Of a stretch of DNA of 33,382 nucleotides, positions 24,377 to 32,406 are shown piece by piece (the stretch's first letter is position 1; each line of letters opens with the position of its first letter). Made by a program: the position numbers and the translations under genes. Below the pieces are notes generated by a model. The model was not told where the DNA came from. It saw only the letters and a program-made list of their open reading frames with translations, and made no database searches. The DNA comes from Bacillota bacterium (lineage in GTDB: Bacteria; Bacillota_I; Bacilli_A; Izemoplasmatales; Hujiaoplasmataceae), in assembly GCA_018818595.1 (NCBI GenBank), contig JAHIRM010000007.1, positions 1-33,382 of the forward strand, written 5' to 3'.

Positions 24377-25219
24377 TTATTGACAGTTTTCTTCAAGCCA
24401 CGAAAATACATAGGTTTGATATTCTTGGTCATCACTGCCTAGTTGATAAAAATATTGATAGATTAACGCCATATAATATATCACATTATGGGAAACGTAA
24501 GTTTCCATTTTAGAATAGCCCTTTAGAAATAACCGCACTTCTTCCTTTATATTCAAGAACTTTTGTCCTGGCCTTCTTATAATGGCCCATGCGATATCAA
24601 ATTCTTTGTTCCCAATTCCTGATAGTTCGAAATCTAGTATTCCTGATATATGATGATTCTTCCATAATATATTTGCATAATGAAAATCTCCGTGACAGAA
24701 ACATGTGTTCACTTTTTCTGGTAAGTTGTTAGCTAAGTAATTATATAGAAAAGAGATATTCATTTTTTCAAAATACTCTTTGGGTTGGATATGGAAGAAT
24801 CTCCGATCAACTACAGGCTTGAAATCACCTTTTAAGAAATGAAACGTAGCTAGTAATTCGCCATATTCTTCCATATACTCAAGTGATTCATTCTTTACAT
24901 TTTCGCCTACTATTGTTGATAGTCTTTCTCCATCAATAGCAATAGATACCATGAATGTCTTATGTTCATCATAATCGATGACTTTAGGGGTATTAAGAAG
25001 ATTTAACTGATGAAGAGTTTCAATTTCATTTCTTATATTAGCATTATCCTGTCTTTCTACTTTAATGAAAACAAATACTTCCTTCTTTTCATAAATCCCT
25101 TTGGCATAAAACACATCATTTCCTGCGTGCGGATATCCGAGGACTTCCAATAGTATAAAGTTTTTGTATGGTAAGGAGAATGGATCAATTGTTTCTCTCC
25201 ATTTATCTGGTTGTTTCAT
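24377..25219 (-). CDS. APH/choline-kinase-type phosphotransferase
   Basis: A 280-residue kinase of the aminoglycoside phosphotransferase fold. It has an N-lobe with VFVFIKVERQDNANIRNEIETL, in which the Lys and Glu fit the ATP site. The catalytic loop is CHGDFHYANILW (175-186; Asp178 base, Asn183 metal) and the metal-binding motif is LDFELSGIG (Asp196). The residues for phosphotransfer are intact. The substrate may be an antibiotic, choline-like molecule, sugar or protein. Its ATG overlaps the TGA of the fic gene by 4 nt, so it is translationally coupled third in a RelB-Fic-kinase operon, an unusual partner for a toxin-antitoxin pair. Confidence 0.8.
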   Translation of the reverse strand: MKQPDKWRETIDPFSLPYKNFILLEVLGYPHAGNDVFYAKGIYEKKEVFVFIKVERQDNANIRNEIETLHQLNLLNTPKVIDYDEHKTFMVSIAIDGERLSTIVGENVKNESLEYMEEYGELLATFHFLKGDFKPVVDRRFFHIQPKEYFEKMNISFLYNYLANNLPEKVNTCFCHGDFHYANILWKNHHISGILDFELSGIGNKEFDIAWAIIRRPGQKFLNIKEEVRLFLKGYSKMETYVSHNVIYYMALIYQYFYQLGSDDQEYQTYVFSWLEENCQ

Positions 25220-25908
25220 CTTTTTGCCTTATGATAATTGTATTCATACTGATTGACATCATAATTTTTAATCTTAATGTATTTAGATGAACTTGGTTCT
25301 AAAAACTTACCTTCAACGGCATCTAATAAAATATTTTGTAGATAATGATATTCAGCGTATTCATTAAGGGATGCCATAACAAGTGCATTTCTAAAATACT
25401 TTGCATTTTTTGCAATAATATCGACATCAAATTTATATCCATTTTGCTTTAAAAACAATAATCCAAACGCCGATATAACTCTTGTATTTCCTTCCCTAAA
25501 TGGATGTATTTGCCAAATCTTTGCAATCATTCTTGTAAATAGATGCATAAGTTCTTCTTTAGAAAGGTTTTTCCAATTCTGCTTGAAATATGTGGTTGTT
25601 ACTATTTCTAGTTCCTTATTAATTTGATTATAACTCGTGTACTCGACACTCAAGTTATTCAAAATAGGTTCGTTTTTGAATATATTAATAGTTCTATTCT
25701 GTCCCGCCCATTCATAAACATTTAAAAATAATGTTTTATGGATTTGAAAAATATCTTTAACATCTATAATCTTGATATCCGTTTTTAGAATTGTAATTAA
25801 ACCAAGCGTCGTCATACGATTTTCAAATTCATCCAGTAGAATTCTATCTTTGATGCTCGCTTTATTAATTAGAACATCAGAATCTTCATATAAATAAGGG
25901 TCTTTCAT
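25216..25908 (-). CDS. Fic family protein (AMPylase-type toxin)
   Basis: The 230-residue protein has the Fic fold with catalytic motif HPFREGNTR (135-143), where the His is the base, the Glu binds metal and the Arg contacts phosphate. Upstream is NVYEWAGQNRTINIFKNE (63-80), the flap region. The N-terminus (YEDSDVLINKASIKDRILLDEFEN) is the common extension of this group. No (S/T)xxxE(G/N) inhibitory helix is recognised. Fic enzymes transfer AMP or another nucleotide group to protein targets. It starts inside the last codons of a RelB/DinJ-like gene and ends overlapping the kinase gene, both by 4 nt. Confidence 0.87.
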   Translation of the reverse strand: MKDPYLYEDSDVLINKASIKDRILLDEFENRMTTLGLITILKTDIKIIDVKDIFQIHKTLFLNVYEWAGQNRTINIFKNEPILNNLSVEYTSYNQINKELEIVTTTYFKQNWKNLSKEELMHLFTRMIAKIWQIHPFREGNTRVISAFGLLFLKQNGYKFDVDIIAKNAKYFRNALVMASLNEYAEYHYLQNILLDAVEGKFLEPSSSKYIKIKNYDVNQYEYNYHKAKR

Positions 25909-26225
25909 GATAAGTTTCTTCCCAAAGCAAAAACTGTAGTTTCATAATCAATCAAATCTTGAGCATACAACCCAAGTACCTTTGTGGCATATGGGTTGAC
26001 TTCCTTTCCACCTGTTAAATTAATTGCATGAGCTAATATCTCAATTTCCTTTTGTTTTTCCTGATTTGGCAATACGATTTGAAATGGTATTCCACGATTC
26101 AACTCGATTTGTTTTAAATACATATTAATTGCATATGACAAAGTAACACCTAAACCATTTAAAATAATCTCAACTGATTCCTTAAGATCATCGGATACTC
26201 TAACGTGTATAACTTCGTTTCTCAT
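25905..26225 (-). CDS. RelB/DinJ family antitoxin
   Basis: A 106-residue protein with an N-terminal ribbon-helix-helix: EVIHVRVSDDLKESVEIILNG (strand plus first helix), then LGVTLSYAINMYLKQIELN and GIPFQIVLPN, the RelB/DinJ hallmark. The C-terminal half is free to bind a toxin. It should bind DNA as a dimer and repress its own operon. ATG 26225 is chosen with GGTGAT just upstream; a GTG at 26234 is in frame but lies inside the ribosome site. A promoter with an 18-bp inverted repeat lies directly upstream. RelB usually partners RelE-type toxins, but here the next gene encodes Fic. Confidence 0.85.
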   Translation of the reverse strand: MRNEVIHVRVSDDLKESVEIILNGLGVTLSYAINMYLKQIELNRGIPFQIVLPNQEKQKEIEILAHAINLTGGKEVNPYATKVLGLYAQDLIDYETTVFALGRNLS

Positions 26226-26243
26226 GTTTATCACCCCATAATA

Positions 26244-26272
26244 ATTGTATCACATTTGATACACATTGACAA
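26244..26272 (-). promoter_or_regulatory. Promoter of the RelB-Fic-kinase operon
   Basis: TTGTCA (26267-26272), a 17-nt spacer and TACAAT (26244-26249) on the minus strand, about 18 nt before ATG 26225. Confidence 0.65.
26246..26263. promoter_or_regulatory. Antitoxin operator TGTATCA-N4-TGATACA
   Basis: An exact 7-bp inverted repeat with a 4-bp spacer fills the promoter spacer and overlaps the -10. This is the expected arrangement for autorepression by the RelB-like dimer. Confidence 0.7.
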
Positions 26273-26282
26273 GCTTTTTATT

Positions 26283-26303
26283 AAGAAAACTCCCATCAGG
26301 AGT
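26283..26303 (-). terminator. Terminator downstream of the alpha/beta hydrolase gene
   Basis: ACTCC-CATCA-GGAGT followed on the minus strand by TTTTCTT. It lies beyond repeat copy B relative to the hydrolase gene, the same gene-repeat-terminator order as seen for copy C. Confidence 0.5.
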
Positions 26304-26316
26304 CTTTAAGTTATCT

Positions 26317-26434
26317 ATGTCTTGTCATTACTAAGTTCATCAAGTTTTTCACTAAAAAAATAGCGTGTTTTAATCTGGAGTTATACCAAATTTACTTTTT
26401 TGTGCACTAGAAGCTTACAGCTTTAAGCACAATC
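26317..26434 (-). repeat. Dispersed 3'-end repeat, copy B (full length, 118 bp)
   Basis: Near-identical partner of copy A. The terminal hairpin is best here: arms TTGTGC (26400-26405) and GCACAA (26427-26432) enclose a second stem AAGCT-TAC-AGCTT (26411-26423). It lies between the alpha/beta hydrolase gene and its terminator. Confidence 0.85.
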
Positions 26435-26680
26435 ATCTTAAATTTCTGTTTCTCTCTTGACACGTTTATGGCCTATACTTAGTACAACTTTTTGGTATCA
26501 GTTTAATCATACTTGTCTCTACATACCTAAGTTGCTGCTAGTTTTCGTTATCAGATACCCAAGTTGATGTGATATTTGCCTGTAAATAAACATAACAGTG
26601 AAGATGAAATCAAATCTTCCATTTGTGGCTTTCTTTTTTGTAGCAAGTTTATCAATATAAAGTCCATCCATGCCAAAGTA

Positions 26681-27685
26681 TTAGCCAAGAATAAATGCAC
26701 AGATATCATCCAAAACTTCATCGGGAATTTCCTTGCTTACGATATATGCAGTTGCCAACGTTTCTCCCACACCGTTTACAAAGCAGTGATTAAGTTCCTC
26801 ATAGTACTTGAATACACATAATTCATTAGCACCTAACAATGTCTGATATGTCTCGAAATTACTTAAGGTTATTTGTATGTCGGTACCACCTTGCATTATC
26901 AACAATGGATGGTCAACCGAAGCATTTAATAATTCTTGGGTAAAATTGATGCTGTTGTAGTTGACCCAGTAGGCTTCATAGGCTCCAAAATAGGAGTATG
27001 CTTCTTCTCCTTGTAACACTTCGGTCAATGATTTTGCGGTTTCAATATAGGGAAGGTATTCGTTCAAGTACTCTTGACCATAATACCGCAAAAATTGATC
27101 CGCAAGAATATCTAGGATGTTCTCGGTACTTCCAGCCATAATGATTGCGCCAACTATATTAGGCTCAATGTTCATTACGATTGGAGCAATCGTTCCACCT
27201 TGAGAATGACCGATAAGATAGATTTGATCATTATCAATTCTGGAGTCGGACATCAGTATTTGATATGCAGACAAAACATCATTAATGCTTTCATCATATA
27301 TGGTAAAATCGTAATCATCGGCCAATTCATCGGCATATTCATAGGTCCGTTTGTTATATCGAATCGATGCAATTCCTTCTTCTGCCAAATGAATTGCTAA
27401 ATCTTGAAACATCTTCAAAGCACCTACTGATTCATCCATATCAGCTGGACCAGAGCCATGAATAAAAATTATAGCTGGAACAGGTCCTGTAGCCAAAGGC
27501 ATAGTTAATATTCCTGGCATCGAATAATCGCCGGTCTGTACAAATACGCTTTCAGTAACGTAGTCAAATTGATTGATTGTTAATGTTTCGGTTGTTGTAG
27601 TTGTTAATTGTTCTGTTGTTGTATTGCATCCGACTAAAACAAAACATAATAATAGTATGAGTAGATAATTGAAAAACTTTTTCAT
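26681..27685 (-). CDS. Alpha/beta hydrolase lipoprotein
   Basis: A 334-residue secreted, lipid-anchored esterase/peptidase-like protein. The signal peptide ends in lipobox LVGC (Cys20), followed by a Thr-rich linker. The hydrolase domain has the oxyanion strand IIFIHGSGP (72-80), nucleophile elbow GHSQGG (159-164, Ser161), acid Asp269 in MQGGTDIQI and His300 in ELNHCF, a complete triad. It resembles the group with dienelactone-hydrolase/BAAT-like cores acting on small esters or peptides. AAGGAG lies 6 nt before ATG 27685. The lipoprotein signal and T-rich linker match the PD40 lipoprotein at 712-1578. Confidence 0.87.
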   Translation of the reverse strand: MKKFFNYLLILLLCFVLVGCNTTTEQLTTTTTETLTINQFDYVTESVFVQTGDYSMPGILTMPLATGPVPAIIFIHGSGPADMDESVGALKMFQDLAIHLAEEGIASIRYNKRTYEYADELADDYDFTIYDESINDVLSAYQILMSDSRIDNDQIYLIGHSQGGTIAPIVMNIEPNIVGAIIMAGSTENILDILADQFLRYYGQEYLNEYLPYIETAKSLTEVLQGEEAYSYFGAYEAYWVNYNSINFTQELLNASVDHPLLIMQGGTDIQITLSNFETYQTLLGANELCVFKYYEELNHCFVNGVGETLATAYIVSKEIPDEVLDDICAFILG

Positions 27686-28374
27686 ATTAACTCCTTATGT
27701 TTCAATGGATTTTGACTATATAAGATATTCTTTTTTAAGATGTTCTTAGAAAAAAAACAATAAAAAAATTTAGTTTAATGCTAAATAATTGAGGCTTTAC
27801 TTAATTACTTTTTCATATTAAGAATGAAGTCGTTTTTCTTAAAGACTTCTCTATAAAAAAATTGTGAAAGATTACCTATTTTGATACAATCCCGCACTCC
27901 TTCTTTTTATATCCAAATGAAATCACTGAACACTGTTCAAAAACCATATCAATCTACTATAAGTAATGCGAATTTATTTATTCTCGTCTATACTTTTATG
28001 CGGATGGTAATGACTCAAGAAGAATAAATTGTAAAAATTTATTCATTAATTATTGACAAATAGATTGTACTGGTGCACAATATGTTTGAGCCAGTATGTT
28101 TATTATTAAGACTTTTTAGCTAACTATATGATTCAATTCAGTATAATTTATTCTTTCACAATGACAGGTGACTAATTAAAATTCGGAAAGTTTCACTTAA
28201 TTTGTCAGTTCAAGTTTTTGTTATATATATATATCGGTGACTTTTTTTCCTTGTTAAAATACCGATTTTTCAATGCATTCTTTCCTTTCAATCTTATTGA
28301 TTACAATTATTGCCTGTTTCTCTTTCTTTTTTTAGAAGTCAGATTGATTTTTCAATTACTTGTTCTTTTTCAGT
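27686..28374. other. Long intergenic region before the metzincin operon
   Basis: No supported gene in about 690 bases. It holds a GAAGTC/GACTTC stem near 27826-27850 without a T tract. TTGACA at 28053-28058 has CACAAT 17 nt later. A (TA)n run lies near 28222-28233. A 36-codon frame at 27917-28027 has no ribosome site. Confidence 0.5.
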
Positions 28375-28383
28375 TGTTATAAT
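28375..28383 (+). promoter_or_regulatory. Extended -10 promoter for the metzincin operon
   Basis: TGTTATAAT on the plus strand, an extended -10 with a perfect TATAAT, about 74 nt before ATG 28457. Confidence 0.5.
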
Positions 28384-28456
28384 TGGACTTGTGAAGACCG
28401 TCTCAATTTGTGCTTAAATGTTGTGTTCACTTTAAAATAATATTAAGGAGGGTCAA

Positions 28457-30166
28457 ATGAAACCAGAGTACAAGAAGGTCATGATTTTCGTTATGCTACT
28501 AGCATCACTATTTTTCGCGCGGTCCATAAATGTATTTGCTCAGGTAAATTCACCTGAAACAAACAACAAAATTGATTTTGAAGGTATCGCAATCTTTCAG
28601 ACTATTATTGGGTACAGTTTTGCTGATGTTGGGGGAAACTATTACATTCAAAGCAACTATAGTAGCAAATATATTGACATTCATGGTCCTTCCACATTGA
28701 GTGGTACACTCATTCATGAGTGGGTATATCATCCTGACTTACAAGAAAATTGGTTCATCTCCAAATTGGGGGATGGTTACTACAGCATTAAGTCGGTCTA
28801 TAGCAACAAGTATATTGGCGTTGACAGTCAAAACACTGGAATTAATAAAAATAACATAAAACAATTTACAACACTTAATGATTACACAAAATGGGTTATT
28901 TATGTTGACAATGAAGGAAAGTATATAATTAAACCAAAATTATGGAATTACCAATATCTCGCATCACCTGTGAACTCTTCTGTGGATGAACTTCAATTGA
29001 GCAACTCACTTACTTCTACCGCTACAAAGTGGACTTTCTATAAACAAGAGGATGTTTCCAGCGGTACATACTTTATGCAGAATATAGACACAAGAAAATA
29101 TGCTGATTTATATGGCCCTTTGGTTGATGCTGGCACTATTATCCATCAGTGGGACCTGAATGCTAGCAATTTGTCAACCATTTCTTCATGGAGACAATGG
29201 GAAATTATCAAGGGGTCAGATTTATACTATACTATAAAGAATATTTATAGTGGCAAGTATATGGGGTACGACACTTCCACATGGGCAATCAAACAATATT
29301 CATCTATTTCTGATAATACCAAATGGAAGATATACTCTATAAACACTATTTCTGTTGAATTAGATGGGACGGATACGAGCGTCACAGAGTATATTTTTGT
29401 CCCGAAAGGAAGCAGTTTTTCACCATACTCTTATTCAATAGGAGTTTCGGATGGAACAAATGTAAATGGGAGAGCACTAACACTGAAGTCCGTTTCCGAA
29501 AGCAGAATCTCTTGGGATTTAGCAGATGCCACCTTAACATACCTTACCAGAATATACAATTGGGATTATCAGGACACTAGATTTTCATATGCGTTTGGGT
29601 ATTTTGAGCCTGAATATTACGTTTATGGAGTCGGAAGGAGGAATATTGATTTATACATATACAACCACGATGTATTATCGGACCCCGCCTTTAGCACTGC
29701 TTTTACCGCGGCTATTCCCTATTCAACGAACCAATGGGATAACGCTTTAAACCCTTTTATCAATAACTTCCAAACAACGCCTTATGAGACGAGTGGTGAT
29801 ATTCGAATATATGGCGGAACAATAGAAGATTTAGGATACGACAGTGTTCCTGGGGCTGGAGTGTGCGGTGTTGTCTCCTCCAATCTTGTTGGATTCGTTA
29901 TTTATGGAAATGAAATCCTAAAGGTTTTTGAATATCACCAAATGTACATAGATATAATTAACTATGCTGAAAATGAGGATCAGTTTGGGATGAATGTTGT
30001 TTTGACTCATGAAATGGGCCATGCACTTGGATTTGCGGGACATTCGTACAATGTTATTGGAGGTATAGAAAATTATGCAGTTATGAATGGAACATACTCA
30101 ACTTCTATTTTGCAAAATGATGAAAAAGCACACCTTTATCAAATCTGGGATTATATTTATGATTAA
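28457..30166 (+). CDS. Secreted beta-trefoil lectin / metzincin metalloprotease
   Basis: The 569-residue product has a Sec signal peptide (residues 1-29, ending NVFA-Q). Two ricin-type trefoil regions follow: one at about 53-195 (GGNYYIQSNYSSKYIDIHG), the other at about 200-300 (GTYFMQNIDTRKYADLYG, then WRQWEII). The C-terminal domain (about 310-569) is a matrixin-like zinc protease with HEMGHALGFAGH (518-529), the HExxHxxGxxH metzincin site, and the Met-turn AVMNG (Met543). All three zinc His and the catalytic Glu are present. No propeptide cysteine switch is recognised. It probably binds glycans and cleaves surface or matrix proteins. AAGGAGG lies 5 nt before ATG 28457. The two downstream genes also encode exported proteins. 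Confidence 0.85.
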   Translation: MKPEYKKVMIFVMLLASLFFARSINVFAQVNSPETNNKIDFEGIAIFQTIIGYSFADVGGNYYIQSNYSSKYIDIHGPSTLSGTLIHEWVYHPDLQENWFISKLGDGYYSIKSVYSNKYIGVDSQNTGINKNNIKQFTTLNDYTKWVIYVDNEGKYIIKPKLWNYQYLASPVNSSVDELQLSNSLTSTATKWTFYKQEDVSSGTYFMQNIDTRKYADLYGPLVDAGTIIHQWDLNASNLSTISSWRQWEIIKGSDLYYTIKNIYSGKYMGYDTSTWAIKQYSSISDNTKWKIYSINTISVELDGTDTSVTEYIFVPKGSSFSPYSYSIGVSDGTNVNGRALTLKSVSESRISWDLADATLTYLTRIYNWDYQDTRFSYAFGYFEPEYYVYGVGRRNIDLYIYNHDVLSDPAFSTAFTAAIPYSTNQWDNALNPFINNFQTTPYETSGDIRIYGGTIEDLGYDSVPGAGVCGVVSSNLVGFVIYGNEILKVFEYHQMYIDIINYAENEDQFGMNVVLTHEMGHALGFAGHSYNVIGGIENYAVMNGTYSTSILQNDEKAHLYQIWDYIYD

Positions 30167-30181
30167 GGGAGACTAAATTAA

Positions 30182-31192
30182 ATGAAAAAAACTCTTTGTA
30201 TTATTGCAATATTATTATTTTTTTCGATGATAAGCTGTGTGGGGTTTACCTCTACTAATAATCTTGATGAAATCAATACTTCTAGTGGTGATTATGAGGA
30301 GAACGATATTTCTGTTATCCCGATTAATTACAGTTTTGAGTCTGTAATTCAATACAGTGATGATGTGTTCATAGGAAGGCTAATTGGTGTAAATGTAGGT
30401 AGTAATTTGAGTGATAATATTCCAGATACTAGTGTTTTCAATGCATTACGAGTTTCTTCATATGTCGAATATGAATTCGAGATCATATCAACCTTATTCT
30501 CTAGTTATGAAAGCAGAAATCCCGAAACTATTAAAGTCTATTTGCATGATTATGGGGTAATTTCAGAAGAACTAGGATATAATCCTATGTACGATTGCAC
30601 TTTCTATGAAGGATATGAGTATCTATTACCAGTCACAATCACTGACAAAACATATTTTTTGCACGATGTTTTCCATATCCCCGGTGACATGGTTTTGGCA
30701 CTCGATCAGTCGATTTCTCAATATTCATCATTAATGGGAATTCACTCTATTATTATTGAAAACGGAACCGATTTGGTTAAGGAAGTCAATAAAGATTCCG
30801 TCATTTCTTATGTCGAAAAATTAGTCCTTCAAAAGAACTCACGAGAATCATATACTTTTGAAACTGATATCTCAAAGATTGTGAATTTTTCTGACAACAT
30901 TTGGAAAGTCCAAGTCATGGAATTGATCCAAACCAGACATAATGAGGTTGTGTTTGGTGAAACATATACCGTGAAAATTCTTGAAGTATTAAAAGGAACA
31001 GACAGAGCAACAATAAGTGAAATCAAAATTGATTTCATTGGGGGAACTGTCAAGCCGGGAGATGTAGTCTATGTTTCGCTTGATTCGGGCGGCACCCGAT
31101 ATGGGCAATCTGGGCAGTATTTTAATTTAACATCTAGAGTCAAATTTGATTATGAAGACATATCCCAAATAAGATCACTTTTGGGAAAATAG
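30182..31192 (+). CDS. Exported protein of unknown function, probable lipoprotein
   Basis: A 336-residue protein whose N-terminus MKKTLCIIAILLFFSMISC looks like a lipoprotein signal, with an atypical lipobox MISC (Cys19). No family is recognised with confidence. It has two related parts: about 50-150 (YSDDVFIGRLIGVN...EYEFEIIS) and about 225-320 (FSDNIWKVQVMEL...YTVKILEVLKGT...GGTVKPGDVVYVSLD). Both follow a pattern of a 'state being exposed' strand, a polar variable loop, then a V-x-EVLKG-type strand and a G-rich hairpin, as in small beta-barrel surface modules. AAGGGAG precedes ATG 30182, 15 nt after the metzincin stop, so the two are cotranscribed. It could be a partner or inhibitor of the protease (inference). 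Confidence 0.7.
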   Translation: MKKTLCIIAILLFFSMISCVGFTSTNNLDEINTSSGDYEENDISVIPINYSFESVIQYSDDVFIGRLIGVNVGSNLSDNIPDTSVFNALRVSSYVEYEFEIISTLFSSYESRNPETIKVYLHDYGVISEELGYNPMYDCTFYEGYEYLLPVTITDKTYFLHDVFHIPGDMVLALDQSISQYSSLMGIHSIIIENGTDLVKEVNKDSVISYVEKLVLQKNSRESYTFETDISKIVNFSDNIWKVQVMELIQTRHNEVVFGETYTVKILEVLKGTDRATISEIKIDFIGGTVKPGDVVYVSLDSGGTRYGQSGQYFNLTSRVKFDYEDISQIRSLLGK

Positions 31193-31370
31193 ACAGCTTC
31201 AATGCTTTTTCAACAATCGCCAAATCTTTTGAGAATATCCACTTTCCTTCAACTATTTGGACCGAGAACAGCCTCTAAACTCGATTAGACTAGAGATTCC
31301 ACTTTTCAACTCTTGTCTTTGTTTCATTCGAAATGATTTTAGAAAAAAATCTTTATTGGAGAGAAACTAT

Positions 31371-32141
31371 ATGAAGAGAGAAGTTATTTTATTACTTTCA
31401 TTATTCTTGTCATTCGTTTTGATGGGTTGTAGCAGTTTGAATAACTCTACTTCCTCCGCCAGTGTTTCATCTCGAACGACCACAAGCATTGAAACTAACG
31501 TTTCATCGATCACATCCATATCCAATACTCTCACCATAGGGATCAAGCTAGATTATGAAGATGACTGGTTGAAAGATTTGAATAGTAAATATAACTTCGT
31601 TGGGGATGTGTATAATTTGTTTGAATTTACCTTTCCTTTTGAAGTGACAATCGTTCATGAAATTGAAACATTTTTTGGTTCCTTCTTATATGATCGTGCT
31701 TCCATCATTTCTCCCGAAATAGAAGATTCAAGTATATATGACCTACTCATTTCACAATTGGAATCGACTTGCTATGAAACTGAGATTGGTGAACCAATTC
31801 CGGGTACGGTATTCTATGCAGATCAATATGGTAATGTATTGAGCATATCACTCGTTTCTGAGAACCGAATCGATCTAGCCATTGAAAGGTGGCTCACGGT
31901 GTTCAGCAATTCAAACGAGATCATCGACTTATACTTTGCCTATCCCCTTTCTACTTATGCTCCGACAATTGAAGCATCAAGGCTTAAAGTGATAGAGGGG
32001 TGTCAAGCATGTATTGTTTCAGATGTAGTTGATGGAGAATATACATATGAATACAAAGGGTATATTATAACAATCAGTCAAGTAGGTGCAATTTGGCTAG
32101 ATGGGACCTATCATTTCTCAATTAGTCATAGTAAAAATTGA
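31371..32141 (+). CDS. Lipoprotein of unknown function
   Basis: A 256-residue protein with lipoprotein signal MKREVILLLSLFLSFVLMGC (lipobox LMGC, Cys20), then a Ser/Thr-rich tether (about 21-52) and a mixed alpha/beta domain with no recognised family. Two Cys (in CYE and GCQAC) may form disulphides. ATG 31371 is chosen because GGAGA lies 6 nt upstream and the signal peptide begins at once; the frame runs 38 codons further back without a ribosome site. It lies 178 nt after the previous gene. No convincing promoter is seen in between, so it may share the metzincin transcript, which would end at the terminator 32204-32243. Confidence 0.75.
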   Translation: MKREVILLLSLFLSFVLMGCSSLNNSTSSASVSSRTTTSIETNVSSITSISNTLTIGIKLDYEDDWLKDLNSKYNFVGDVYNLFEFTFPFEVTIVHEIETFFGSFLYDRASIISPEIEDSSIYDLLISQLESTCYETEIGEPIPGTVFYADQYGNVLSISLVSENRIDLAIERWLTVFSNSNEIIDLYFAYPLSTYAPTIEASRLKVIEGCQACIVSDVVDGEYTYEYKGYIITISQVGAIWLDGTYHFSISHSKN

Positions 32142-32203
32142 TTTTTGTTAAAAATAAAACCTGTCTTGTTCGTTGCAAGTTTATCATAAAATATTGCCAG
32201 TCC

Positions 32204-32243
32204 AAAAAAAAGATGAAATACCTAGTGGTAGTCATCTTTTTTT
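32204..32243. terminator. Strong terminator after the lipoprotein gene
   Basis: AAAAAAGATGA pairs with TCATCTTTTTT, and inside it TACC-TAGT-GGTA forms a second stem. T-rich sequence follows on the plus strand, and the A run allows use on the minus strand too. Confidence 0.85.
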
Positions 32244-32364
32244 CTTTCGATATGTTTACCAATACTAACAAATATGTTCTCTCACACAAGCATTTATGTT
32301 TACCCATACAAGGTTAAATGAAAAAACGTATGTTTTCTCATTAACGAATTAATAAAAGAATATC

Positions 32365-32406
32365 AAAAAAGGCCACCTGATCGTTATTTCTAGCATCATG
32401 TGGCCT
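32365..32406 (-). terminator. Minus-strand terminator downstream of the FtsX remnant
   Basis: AGGCCAC (32370-32376) pairs with GTGGCCT (32400-32406), inner stem TGAT/ATCA, followed on the minus strand by T6. It probably ended the transcript of the now truncated FtsX gene or of tRNA-Leu. Confidence 0.65.

Noticed and set aside
20163-26434. Integron attC sites
   Set aside because: The repeats are uniform and lie after genes, but no GTTRRRY or RYYYAAC core pair is present, and no integrase gene is in the window.
27917-28027. 36-codon plus-strand frame with hydrophobic centre
   Set aside because: No Shine-Dalgarno site and no recognisable family; a chance frame is likely in AT-rich spacer.
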